Positions 54,684 through 63,422 of a DNA stretch of 64,000 nucleotides are shown one piece after another. The stretch's first letter is position 1, and every line of letters starts with the position of its first letter. This DNA comes from Burkholderia sp. SRS-46 (lineage in GTDB: Bacteria; Pseudomonadota; Gammaproteobacteria; Burkholderiales; Burkholderiaceae), in contig NZ_PTXL01000005.1 of the NCBI RefSeq assembly GCF_004343775.1, positions 248,001 to 312,000 on the forward strand. Direction: 5' to 3'. The notes under the pieces were generated by a model that was not told where the DNA came from, made no database searches, and was given only the letters and a program-made list of their open reading frames with translations. A program made the translations under genes and the position numbers.

Positions 54684-56117
54684 GTGCAAGACAGCGCGAT
54701 CGAGGAAGGAACCCCAGACCATTCGGAGGGAGCCAAGTTCGCCGTGCGGCCGTCATCACGGCGCAATCGCGAACAGCGCATTCGAGAGATCATCGATACC
54801 GCGCGCCAAGTCTTTCAGGAGGACGGTTATGCCGGGTTCGCGATACGCCGTGTAGCGGATCGCATGGGAATCACCCATGGAAATCTCCAGTACTACTTTC
54901 GAACGACAGAGGATTTGCTGCGCACGGCGCTCCCGGCCTACATGAGCCAGGTCATGGAGGACTACAAAGCGATCGCGAGTCGCCCGGGCATGGGTGCTGC
55001 GCAACGTTGCTCCGCGCTGATCAATCGCATTTTCCAGAACATCAACGAGACCGATCTGCCGAAGTTCATGGTCGAGATCTGGGCTTTCGCCTCGCATGAA
55101 GCCTATGTCGCGGAACTGCTGCGCGATATGCAGACGCGGTATCGAGGCATCTTCGAGAAATTGCTGTCGGAGCTTCACCCGACGTTGTCTAGCGAGGCGT
55201 GCCAGGTGCGTGCCGCCGTGATCGTCGCGCAGATGGACGGCATGACAATATTTGCGTCCCACGGCGATTACCCCGGAAGAGACTATGTGGAGTTAGTCCG
55301 CGTGGCCAAGCGAGCCGTAAAAATGGTGATGAGCGCGTCCACACAGATGCTTGAGAGCGAAGCGCCACATCGTCGTCCGCGTGTTCTTCACGGCAGTAGC
55401 GATGCCCCGATCAGTGTTTTCGGATCGAATGGGGACCTCCACCCTGGGCTACTGGATCTACGGGTGCGCCGGTCGACTCAAGACGCCTTCCATTACCGGC
55501 CGACAGTCCAGGGTAAGCGCAGAGAACTCAAGATCAACGAGATCGTCTCCACTGCCGCCAACCTTCTGGCGACAGAAGGCTATGCAAACTTCACCTTGGC
55601 ACGGGTGGCGAGAGAACTTGGCATCCTGCCCTCAGCGCTCCAAAACTATTTCCCGACCCATGATGACCTGCTCCGGTCGACACTTGACGCGGTGGGACGA
55701 GCATATCTGGACCGCTACTCGGAACTCGGCAAGCCGAGCGGAAAATCGGCGCTGGACCGCCTGTGCGACATCGCCGCAGACGTCTTTGAGGAAGCCTGTG
55801 TTCCTGAGGTGCAACAACTCTGGATAGAGTTGTTTGCTCTGGCTCAACATTCGGATATCACGCGTGAAATTGTGGGAAGCGGCTACGCTGCGTACCGGGT
55901 GGTCTGCACTGATCTCATCCGGGAGATCGATTCGTCGGCGACCGCGCGCGAATGCCTCGCGCGCGCGACACTCATTGCAGCCCTGGCGGACGGTGTAATC
56001 GTGCTGAGGTTTGGTACGCAGAATCAACCTGTCAACGCGGACCGCGCATTCGAACTGATGATGGCGATGACGGCGCTCATCGGGCAGGGACGCATGGCCA
56101 CAAATGACGCGCCATAG
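54684..56117 (+). CDS. Single-chain double TetR-family regulator
   Basis: A 477-residue protein made of two TetR units in tandem. HTH 1 lies at about residues 35-80 (IREIIDTARQVFQEDGYAGF, RVADRMGITHGNLQYYFRT). HTH 2 lies at about 275-320 (KINEIVSTAANLLATEGYAN, RVARELGILPSALQNYFPT). Each is followed by a TetR-like helical ligand domain. GTG 54684 follows GGGAGAG by five bases. TATAAT at 54642 overlaps GGGCCTA, so it may control itself. It is divergent from the DadA-like gene. Because TetR proteins act as dimers, the fusion may fold on its own and bind two half-sites, such as the GGCC pairs in the three shared promoters. Confidence 0.88.
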   Translation: MQDSAIEEGTPDHSEGAKFAVRPSSRRNREQRIREIIDTARQVFQEDGYAGFAIRRVADRMGITHGNLQYYFRTTEDLLRTALPAYMSQVMEDYKAIASRPGMGAAQRCSALINRIFQNINETDLPKFMVEIWAFASHEAYVAELLRDMQTRYRGIFEKLLSELHPTLSSEACQVRAAVIVAQMDGMTIFASHGDYPGRDYVELVRVAKRAVKMVMSASTQMLESEAPHRRPRVLHGSSDAPISVFGSNGDLHPGLLDLRVRRSTQDAFHYRPTVQGKRRELKINEIVSTAANLLATEGYANFTLARVARELGILPSALQNYFPTHDDLLRSTLDAVGRAYLDRYSELGKPSGKSALDRLCDIAADVFEEACVPEVQQLWIELFALAQHSDITREIVGSGYAAYRVVCTDLIREIDSSATARECLARATLIAALADGVIVLRFGTQNQPVNADRAFELMMAMTALIGQGRMATNDAP

Positions 56118-56217
56118 AGCAGCATCCGCAGGCTGCGTCGATCGCTCATCGGCCGCCTGCCCTGAAAACAAGGCGCACTTGGGATCGTGGTGATAAGTGC
56201 TGCGCCTGTCGACGCGG

Positions 56218-56262
56218 TTACCCGGCTGCTCCGGCCTCGAGTGATGTGACGTAGCGCAGCAG
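56218..56262 (-). pseudogene. Tail of a third ParS-like gene
   Basis: The minus strand reads LLRYVTSLEAGAAG and TAA, matching the last 14 residues of the protein at 10401. The IS3 end begins at the next base, so the rest was lost with that insertion. Confidence 0.85.
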
Positions 56263-57041
56263 TGATCCGCTTTAGGAATCCTGGACCGATCAGAGAGTGA
56301 GTTTTTCAGCAAACTTCACCCTGAACCAGGAGGTGGTTGTCATGAAACGGAAACGCTTTTCGATCGAACAGATTGTGGCGGTGCTGAAGCAAGCCGAGCT
56401 GGGCATGCCGGTGGCTGATGTGATCCGGCAGGTCGGTATTTCGGAACAGACGTTCTATCGGTGGAAGAAGCGGGTGGACCATACCATTAGTGGCCGACCA
56501 GCTTGCTGATGGCTCGAAATTTCGCACCTTGACGATCGTGGATGTCTTCACGAAGGAAGCGTTGGCCATCGAAGTCGGGCAACGCTTGAAAGGCGAACAC
56601 GTGGTGTCTGCACTGAATCGAATCGCAGCTCGGCGCGGCGCTTCGCGGCATCTGTTTGTCGACAACGGCAGCGAATTTTCCGGGCGCCTGCTCGACATGT
56701 GGGCGTACCACTACTGCGCAAAAATCGACTTCAGCAGGCCCGGTAAGCCGACGGACAATTGCCACATCGAGACGTTTAACGGATCATTCCGCGACTCGAG
56801 ACGTTTAACGGATCATTCCGCGACGAGTGCTTGAACCTACATGGGTTCGAAACACTGGGCGAAGCCAAAGCGATCGTCGAGGCATGGCGCCGGGATTACA
56901 ACGAGAGCCGTCCTCACTCGGCTCTCAAAGAGTTGGCACCAGCCGAATTCGCCCGCCAGTTGGCGCCTTCATCGGGTCCTACCGAACCCGAAACGCCGGA
57001 AAACTCGCTCTAGATTTGGCCCGGAAACCCCAAGCGGATCA
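56263..57041 (+). mobile_element. Internally deleted IS3-family element
   Basis: The ends are TGATCCGCTTTAGGAATCC and, read inward from the right, TGATCCGCTTGGGGTTTCC. The element is only 779 bp because the middle is deleted. OrfA is intact for about 45 residues (MKRKRFSIEQIVAVLKQAEL), then joins a late part of OrfB out of frame. OrfB (FRTLTIVDVFTKEALAIEVG, DNGSEFSGRLLDMW) is further broken by a 28-bp tandem duplication near 56768-56823 and resumes at FETLGEAKAIVEAWRRDYNE. No target duplication is seen. Confidence 0.88.
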
Positions 57042-57200
57042 CTGCAACCCGAGATCAAGCGCGTTTGGCAGGCCAATATGCAGGTCTATGGTGTGCCGAA
57101 GGTCTGGAAACAGATGAACCGGGAAGGCATTGTGGTGGCGCGCTGCACTGTCGAACGGCTGATGTAGCGGCAGGGCTTGCGCGGCGCAGTTCACGTTTCC
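57042..57200 (+). pseudogene. Second IS3-family transposase fragment
   Basis: The frame reads LQPEIKRVWQANMQVYGVPK, then VWKQMNREGIVVARCTVERL and M before a TAG stop, typical of the start of OrfB (GVRKVWRQL type). It abuts the deleted element, which therefore landed inside or beside an older IS3 copy. Confidence 0.8.
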
Positions 57201-57427
57201 TTGTAAGAAAGGATTGGAGCATATTGGGTCGCGGGGCATCTCACGCAATGTTCGGTCGACATAGCACTATCTATCGTTGCGGTCGCATTGGACGCACTCA
57301 ACGGCCCATTCACATCTGAGGCTTGTCCGCATGAACTTGCGGCGAGGTCGCTGCTCCGCCGCCATACCGAACCCGGTGTAGCAAGCAATTGCGTTTTGAC
57401 CGCTGACATGCTCGCAGCTTCGAAGTG

Positions 57428-58546
57428 TCAATCTTTGCGCTTGTGTTGCGGGAGTACCCACAGCATCCGTCCGACCGCTTCGGCCTGATTTCGGGTGTGT
57501 GTCTTTTCATAGATTGCACGCAATTGGGTGCGAACCGTCGCAAGCGACACGCCGGCGCTGGCCGCACATTCGTCAGGCGTCTTGCCGCTGATCAACGCTT
57601 CAGCGACCGCGGCTTCGGCGCTCGACAAGCCGAACGACTGCCGCAGCTGTTGTGCGACGACGAGCGGGGCGGCGCTGCGTCGCCTGACCGTGATCAGCAT
57701 CGTCGCATCGCCGAAAGTGGCGTGGAGCGCTTGTCCGGACAGTACCGCGATGCTGAGAAACATTTCGTGCGCCGCGACGGACGTGCCGGAAAGGGCAAGG
57801 CTCTCGCTCTTTCGGGTCTTCGCGACGCGCGTCAACGCCGCCTTGAGCGCATCGTTCTGCGGCGCGCTCGTCGCGCTCAGGTGCCCGTTCTCGAGCTTGA
57901 GGCAGGTGGTGGCACGCAGCATCGACTCTGCCGCCTGGTTGACGAACAGGACGCGCGAGTGCCTGTCCAGCGCAAAGACGGACAGGCCCAGCTCCTCCAT
58001 CAGTTCGGCGCCGAGCGTGGCGTCGCGATGCAGCACGCTCGCGTCTCGCCACAGGTTGATCGAGCGTTGCAGATGCCCGGCCATACCGGTCAGGGTCGCG
58101 CGTTCTTCTGACGAATACGGTGTTCGGCCGTGCGCTCGCAGTAACCCGAGCAGAATGTTGTCGCTGCCGGGGCGCGCGAAGCGAATCCCCATCAGGTAGC
58201 GAAATCCCGACGGAATCTGATAGTCCTGGAAGAACTCGCTGCGTTCGACGTCGCGCTCGGTCAGGTGATCCTGACAGCAAACGAATTCGCCGAGCGGTGC
58301 GTTCTCGACGAAGCCGCGGCGCGGATCGAGCGCGCCGTAATACCGGTCGTAGAGTGCGATGATCTCGTCGAACTCCGCGCGCGGCGAGTAGATCGAGAAT
58401 TTCGGGGCATTGCGCGCGGCGTCCCAGCTGAACATGTGAAACACGTTTGCGCCGAGCGATTCGGATACCCGATGAAAAACTTCGAGAAAACCGTCCGGAT
58501 GCAGCGCGGCCTCGTAGAGGTCCCCAATGAGTTGATCCCGTTGCAT
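57428..58546 (-). CDS. LuxR-type (HTH) regulator with sensor-like N-terminus
   Basis: A 372-residue protein. Residues about 1-170 look like a GAF- or PAS-like sensor (GANVFHMFSWDAARNAPKFS, FRYLMGIRFARPGSDNILLG). About 185-290 is a second PAS-like part (LGLSVFALDRHSRVLFVNQA). The last 65 residues are a LuxR HTH (FGLSSAEAAVAEALISGKTP, GVSLATVRTQLRAIYEKTHT, RNQAEAVG). GGGGAAGC lies before ATG 58546. It is divergent from the lipoprotein gene at 58783, which it may control. It lacks an autoinducer-binding domain of the LuxR/LasR type. Confidence 0.88.
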   Translation of the reverse strand: MQRDQLIGDLYEAALHPDGFLEVFHRVSESLGANVFHMFSWDAARNAPKFSIYSPRAEFDEIIALYDRYYGALDPRRGFVENAPLGEFVCCQDHLTERDVERSEFFQDYQIPSGFRYLMGIRFARPGSDNILLGLLRAHGRTPYSSEERATLTGMAGHLQRSINLWRDASVLHRDATLGAELMEELGLSVFALDRHSRVLFVNQAAESMLRATTCLKLENGHLSATSAPQNDALKAALTRVAKTRKSESLALSGTSVAAHEMFLSIAVLSGQALHATFGDATMLITVRRRSAAPLVVAQQLRQSFGLSSAEAAVAEALISGKTPDECAASAGVSLATVRTQLRAIYEKTHTRNQAEAVGRMLWVLPQHKRKD

Positions 58547-58782
58547 GCTTCCCCCGTAGCCTCGCGATCTTCGTATGTGGGTTTTGTCTGACGATATTGA
58601 TTCGAATACCGAATTTTTTTCAGGCTAACACAGGTTATTTGCGTTTCGCGTCGTGTTATTTCCCGATTTTCATCCACCTGAATGATGATCGCAAAAATCG
58701 GCTTTGCGAGAATCCTCGCCATCCAGCGTGCATGAGCCGTGCATATGACACGCATCAACCAGAAGGATCTCGGGGAAACGCA

Positions 58783-60864
58783 ATGAAACTCACGCCTGTC
58801 GTATCCGGTATTGCAGTGCTCGTCCTGTCGGCTTGCGGTGGTGGCAGCAGTTCCTCCTCGCCGCCGTCGGAACCCGCCGCGCAGACGGTCAGCGGGGTCG
58901 CGGCCGCCGGCGCCGCGATGCAGGCCGCCACCGTGAAACTGGTCGATGCGACCGGCAAAGCGGTCGACTGCCCGGCCGACGCGTCAACGGGCGCGTTTCA
59001 TTGCACGGTGACTGGCCTGACCGCGCCTTTCGCTTTGTCCGCAAACGGCAACGTCGCCGATTCGCAGGCCACGCTGATCGCGCTCAGCGCCACGGCCGGC
59101 ACGCAGACGATCAACATCACGCCAATCACGAACGCGATCGCCGCCACGATCATCGGCGACAATCCGACCAAGCTGCTGGCCGACACCGGTTTGCTGCAAA
59201 GCAAGGTCACGGCCCAGGCCGTTGCCAGCACGGTGCAGGCCTATTCTTCGGCGCTGGCCGACCTGCTGGCCGCCACCGGCAATACGGGCGTCGACCTGAT
59301 TTCCGGTCCGTTGACCGCGGGCGCACCGGGTCTCGACCGGTTGCTCGACCAAGTGAAGATCAACGTCCTGCCGGACGGCGGCGTCCAGATCAGCTCGGTG
59401 GCGGGCGCGTCCAGCGATACGCCGGTGCAGCTTCAACTCGCGCCCGGCGTCGCGCCGCAGGCGAGCGACAAGACGAGCTTGCCGGCCGCCGCGACCATCA
59501 ATGGCGCGGTCGTGTCGAACCTGCCGAGCGCCAGCGATCTGGCGGCATTGCAGAGCGCGCTCAACCAGTGTTTCGCCGGTTCGACCGGTGCCGCGCGCAC
59601 GGGCGGCAGTGTATCGGCGTGCGGCCGTATCTTCGTCAACGACGTCGCGTCTGGCGCGCTGAATGCAGGCGTGCCTGCCGCGTACCTCAACAACGGGATG
59701 TCGGTCGACCAGGAGTTCGGTGCGCCGGCCGGCGGCACGCCGGGGATCGTGGCCGACGATGCGATGAACAACGCCAGCTTCAGCTTGCCGGACGTCATCC
59801 GTGTCGTTGCCAGCGACACGATGTGGGTCAAGCTCGCGTGGACGCGCAGCGACGGCATTCGCGACGGCATGCAGCAGCATGTACAGCTTGCGGTGCGGGC
59901 GGGCAGTCTCGCAAACGGCGATACCGGCTGGCGGGTGGTCGGCAATCAGCGCGCGGTACTGAGCAAGGTCAATGCGAACGCGCAGAAATGGGACTGGCTG
60001 AATCCGGCCAATCCGTCGACGGGGACCAACGCGTTCGTCGATTCGCTCAACCTGCAGGTGGGTGCCGTCGACGCGGCCGGCACCGCGGTGGACTTCGCGA
60101 TCGTCAACGGCCCGGGCTTGCGCAACGGCGTGTTCCTCCAGCCGTCGAGCGGCACCTGTGACACGCTGAACATCCGTGCGCAGATCGCAAGCGGGCAGAC
60201 GCCGGCGCAGCTCGCCGCGCTGGCGAAGAATGCGCAGTGCCGCAACAACTTCCGTCTGGCCGGCGTCGCACAGGACCCGGCCAACCAGGGCCTGTTCACG
60301 TGGCCCGGCGACGCGCCGCGCAACAATACCGCATGGGCGAAGCCGCAACTGAGCGCCGCCGAGCTGGCGGACATCAAGCCGTTCAGCGCCTATACGATCG
60401 ACGTCTACCAGAACGGCAACACGTCGACGCCGGCCAGGCACTACACGGTCCGGCTGCGTACTCCGTCGCCGTCGCCCGACGCACTGCGCCAGTACGCGTG
60501 GCACGATCTGGCGCAGTCCACGCGCGACAAGCTGACGCCGGACTCCGCCGGCACGTTCGCGGGCGGCGCGACCTTCCCGCTGGCCTGGACGTCGAAAGCG
60601 GGGCTGCCGTTCGTCAAGCGCGGCAACGTGCAGATTCGCGCAACCGCGGCCGGGCAGACAGCGGCGGCGTTCGTCAACGGTTCGGCATCGGCGACGCCGG
60701 TCCAGCCGGGCGCCGCAGTGACGCTCAACGTGCCGGGCGATCAGGGCGTCGTGTTCCCGTCGGTGGCCGGCTGGACGGGCAGCACGGACTTCTCGTTCGT
60801 GAACCTGAGCTGGTCCGACCCGGTCGACACGCTCTTCACCGAGTCCTTCGAGTACGACCGGTAA
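58783..60864 (+). CDS. Large predicted lipoprotein, 693 residues
   Basis: ATG 58783 starts a lipoprotein signal: MKLTPVVSGIAVLVLSACGG with the lipobox LSAC at residues about 15-18, then a Gly/Ser-rich linker. Residues about 33-110 look like a carboxypeptidase-regulatory-type beta domain (GVAAAGAAMQAATVKLVDAT). The rest is extracellular in character, low in charge and rich in Ala, Thr and Asn, with a few Cys that may form disulphides. No catalytic motif is recognised. The upstream frame to 58597 lacks a ribosome site. Divergent orientation suggests control by the LuxR-type gene. Function unknown. Confidence 0.85.
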   Translation: MKLTPVVSGIAVLVLSACGGGSSSSSPPSEPAAQTVSGVAAAGAAMQAATVKLVDATGKAVDCPADASTGAFHCTVTGLTAPFALSANGNVADSQATLIALSATAGTQTINITPITNAIAATIIGDNPTKLLADTGLLQSKVTAQAVASTVQAYSSALADLLAATGNTGVDLISGPLTAGAPGLDRLLDQVKINVLPDGGVQISSVAGASSDTPVQLQLAPGVAPQASDKTSLPAAATINGAVVSNLPSASDLAALQSALNQCFAGSTGAARTGGSVSACGRIFVNDVASGALNAGVPAAYLNNGMSVDQEFGAPAGGTPGIVADDAMNNASFSLPDVIRVVASDTMWVKLAWTRSDGIRDGMQQHVQLAVRAGSLANGDTGWRVVGNQRAVLSKVNANAQKWDWLNPANPSTGTNAFVDSLNLQVGAVDAAGTAVDFAIVNGPGLRNGVFLQPSSGTCDTLNIRAQIASGQTPAQLAALAKNAQCRNNFRLAGVAQDPANQGLFTWPGDAPRNNTAWAKPQLSAAELADIKPFSAYTIDVYQNGNTSTPARHYTVRLRTPSPSPDALRQYAWHDLAQSTRDKLTPDSAGTFAGGATFPLAWTSKAGLPFVKRGNVQIRATAAGQTAAAFVNGSASATPVQPGAAVTLNVPGDQGVVFPSVAGWTGSTDFSFVNLSWSDPVDTLFTESFEYDR

Positions 60865-61109
60865 CGGGTAGCCGGGCGGATGCGTCCGGCGAGCGCATGG
60901 CCGGCGGGACGGTTCGCCCTCCCGTCGGCTCGTTCGCCTGACGACGCGACGAGACAGCGCGGGTCGCAAGCGCGGGGACGTTGGCATCGCGCGGCCGAGC
61001 TACGTCACGCTGTGGCTGGTTTGCAAGCAGTCGATCAAACGCGCTTGAGCGACAGATTCGATGCGTGCGGTCGATTGCTGGGATATCCCTACGTAGACGG
61101 ACAACCTGC

Positions 61110-61290
61110 CCAAGGACGACTTTTTTGAGATTTCCGGTGCCCAAGGACAATTTTTCTGAGACGAGCGGCATGCAGTTGTCTCAGAAAAAGTGTCCAACTC
61201 CTTGATTTTTCGAGGGGCTCAAAGACACCTTTTCCGAGAGCCCACATGGGTTCCCGGAAGCGTTGTCCGTGGTCTCGAGATGTTGTCTTT
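61110..61290. repeat. Inverted-repeat array C, without its gene
   Basis: Units at 61110 (CCAAGGACGACTTTTTTGAG), 61141 (CCAAGGACAATTTTTCTGAG), 61179 (TCTCAGAAAAAGTGTCCAA), 61220 (CAAAGACACCTTTTCCGAGA) and 61273 (a degenerate TCTCGAGATGTTGTCTTTGA). Read on the minus strand, the order F R F R R matches arrays A and B. No ParS-like gene lies on the expected side. Confidence 0.78.
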
Positions 61291-62021
61291 GAATAACCGG
61301 TGACATCTCACGGATTACAGGGCCGCTCAGCAACGCGGTTCGAAGGGTTCGGGACGGTGGCTAATGATGCCGGTGCTATTGGTCGTAGGTGAGTTGGAGC
61401 GGAGGGTGGCGGAAACTTTTCGACGCGAGTGATTGGGAATCTCATGGTCATCGCGAAAGAGTCGCTGGTAACGGGAGGCGGTTGTACGCGCCGGCAGATG
61501 GAATGACTCGGGGCGACATCCACATGGATTTTGAACATCGCCGGCATGGCCTGGAGCGCATACCAACCCAAGCGGTTTATTGAATACCTTGCCGAGGATG
61601 ACGTGTTCGATCACAAGGCCCGGCTGTGGCGTTTCGAGCAAAGTACCCCCCTCAAACCCTGAACTTGCTTGGCGCGAGCAGAGCTAAATCAGCTTTTAAT
61701 CCTGTATTTTGAGAGAAAGCGCGGAGTAAAGAATAGATTGATAGATGAGCGCTGACAGTTTTACGAGGGAGTTGAAACTGAATCGGCGCAATACGAGAGT
61801 CGTGTACTTGGCACGGGGTTGCTGCGGCCGGCAGCAAAAATCTTCTTGTCTTGCTTAAATTGGTTAACTTAGGATTGGGGTCGGTAGCGGCAGCCATACT
61901 TATATCGGAAACACCAGATCTTTCAATCTCGTCCGGGCGGCATTGAGGTTGAAAAATTTTGGATGGAGACTGGGTCCGGGACATGCCGCTGCTCTCCTTT
62001 TCCTCAGCGAGATGACCTGTA
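61291..62021. other. No gene recognised
   Basis: A short plus-strand stretch near 61555-61662 reads PKRFIEYLAEDDVFDHKARL, then WRFEQ, which could be the end of some decayed gene. 61680-61930 is AT-rich and non-coding. The promoter of the MFS gene should lie in the last 150 bp. Confidence 0.45.
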
Positions 62022-63257
62022 ATGAATTCCGAGCTGACTCTAGAAAAAAGCGCTTCAACCTCATTGACGCAGCTATACGTCTGGCTGTCGTTCAAGACGA
62101 TCTCCGATATCAGTTCGACGATGATCATGATCGTGCTGGCGACGTACGCGCTCGAGGTCACAGGGTCCGCGGCACTGCTTGGCCTGGCGATCGCAGCGCG
62201 CCTGCTCGGCGCGGTGACGGGGGGCGCCGCGGTGCCGCGTCTGAGCCGGCTGTCGCGCCGGACCATCATTTTCTCGGCGGAAGCCGGCAGTGCACTGGCG
62301 ATCGGCGCGCTGGCCGTTTCGTCGCATGCGGCCGACAAGGTGCTCATCTTCTTCGTGCCGTTCTTCATCGGCTTGTTCCAGGGCATGTACCGGGTGTCCA
62401 TCATGTCCGAGGTGCCGGACATGGTCGGACATGAAGGCCGGCATCGCTTCAACGCGGTCCTGAGCGCAACCGACGGCGTGTCGGTGGTCGGCGGCAGCCT
62501 GATTGCATCGGTCATCACGCAGTATCTGGCCTACAAGAACGTGTTCCTGATCGATTCGATCACGTTTGCGGTTTCCGCCTTTGCGTTTCTGCTGCTGGTG
62601 GGCCGCATGCCGCGCCGGCAACCACCTGCCGAGGTCAAGCACGCGTCGGCTGCAGGGGCACCGTCAGGTACGGCGCGCGCGCTGTCGGCGATCGTGACGC
62701 TGGTGATCGGCGCGCGCTTCGTCGAGGCGTTCGGCTCCGGTACGCACAACGTCGGCTTTCCGATCCGGTCGCAGCTGTTCGACGCAAATCATCCCGCGTT
62801 CCTGTTTGGCTGGCTGATGGCGATGTGGGGCGTGGGGCGGCTCGTTTCCGCAGCGGTGACGCCGCGTTTTCTCGAGCGCCTCGAACGGCGCGGCCGGCCG
62901 CTCGAGCCGTACTTCATTGCGTTGGTGATCCTGGCTTTTGCGTGTTTCCTCGGCGTCTTCGAGGTGCCGGGGATGCTCGGCATGCTGGGTTTCGTCCTGG
63001 TGGCCGGCATCGTCGACGCCGCAACGGAGACGGTCTACTACTCGCTCCTGCAATCGACGCCGTCGGCGTCGCGCGATCGCGTGATCGGCGCATCGTACAT
63101 CGCGGAACGCGCCGGGCTCGGGCTGGGTACGCTGGCGGTCGGGTTCGTGTTTTCCCGGCTGGGAGCGGATGTCACGGCGCTGCTGTTTTACGGCGGATCC
63201 ATCGCGTTGGCCGGTGTGGCATTCCTGGGCGTCAAGAGGCGCCTCGCGCGGGGCTGA
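62022..63257 (+). CDS. MFS-family transporter
   Basis: A 411-residue integral membrane protein with about 12 helices and the MFS halves separated by a hydrophilic loop (GRMPRRQPPAEVKHASAAGA). Helices are clear (FFVPFFIGLFQGMYRVSIM, FALALVILAF-like stretches, LGMLGFVLVAGIVDAATETV). ATG 62022 has only a weak ribosome site. It resembles predicted exporters of the drug or siderophore-efflux type, but the substrate cannot be told. It is followed by the DsbA-like gene after 165 bp. Confidence 0.88.
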   Translation: MNSELTLEKSASTSLTQLYVWLSFKTISDISSTMIMIVLATYALEVTGSAALLGLAIAARLLGAVTGGAAVPRLSRLSRRTIIFSAEAGSALAIGALAVSSHAADKVLIFFVPFFIGLFQGMYRVSIMSEVPDMVGHEGRHRFNAVLSATDGVSVVGGSLIASVITQYLAYKNVFLIDSITFAVSAFAFLLLVGRMPRRQPPAEVKHASAAGAPSGTARALSAIVTLVIGARFVEAFGSGTHNVGFPIRSQLFDANHPAFLFGWLMAMWGVGRLVSAAVTPRFLERLERRGRPLEPYFIALVILAFACFLGVFEVPGMLGMLGFVLVAGIVDAATETVYYSLLQSTPSASRDRVIGASYIAERAGLGLGTLAVGFVFSRLGADVTALLFYGGSIALAGVAFLGVKRRLARG

Positions 63258-63422
63258 GCGGGAAAGGGGTTGCTGCGAGGCGTCGCCGACGCGCCAGTGC
63301 GCGCCGCAAGCGTGATATCAATGTTGTTGCGGTGAAGGCGATTCACGACCCGCATGCAATGGGCACGATGAATGAGCGGCGTGGCCTCGGCATGCGCAAT
63401 TCGTTCAAGGAGAAGAGCGGTG

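Noticed and set aside
58833..60161. 442-codon plus-strand frame inside the lipoprotein gene
   Set aside because: Low-complexity Arg/Gly/Gln sequence in a shifted frame of a clear gene.
58984..60987. 667-codon open frame on the minus strand
   Set aside because: It is extremely Arg-rich, lies wholly opposite the lipoprotein gene and has no ribosome site. It is a GC-rich shadow.
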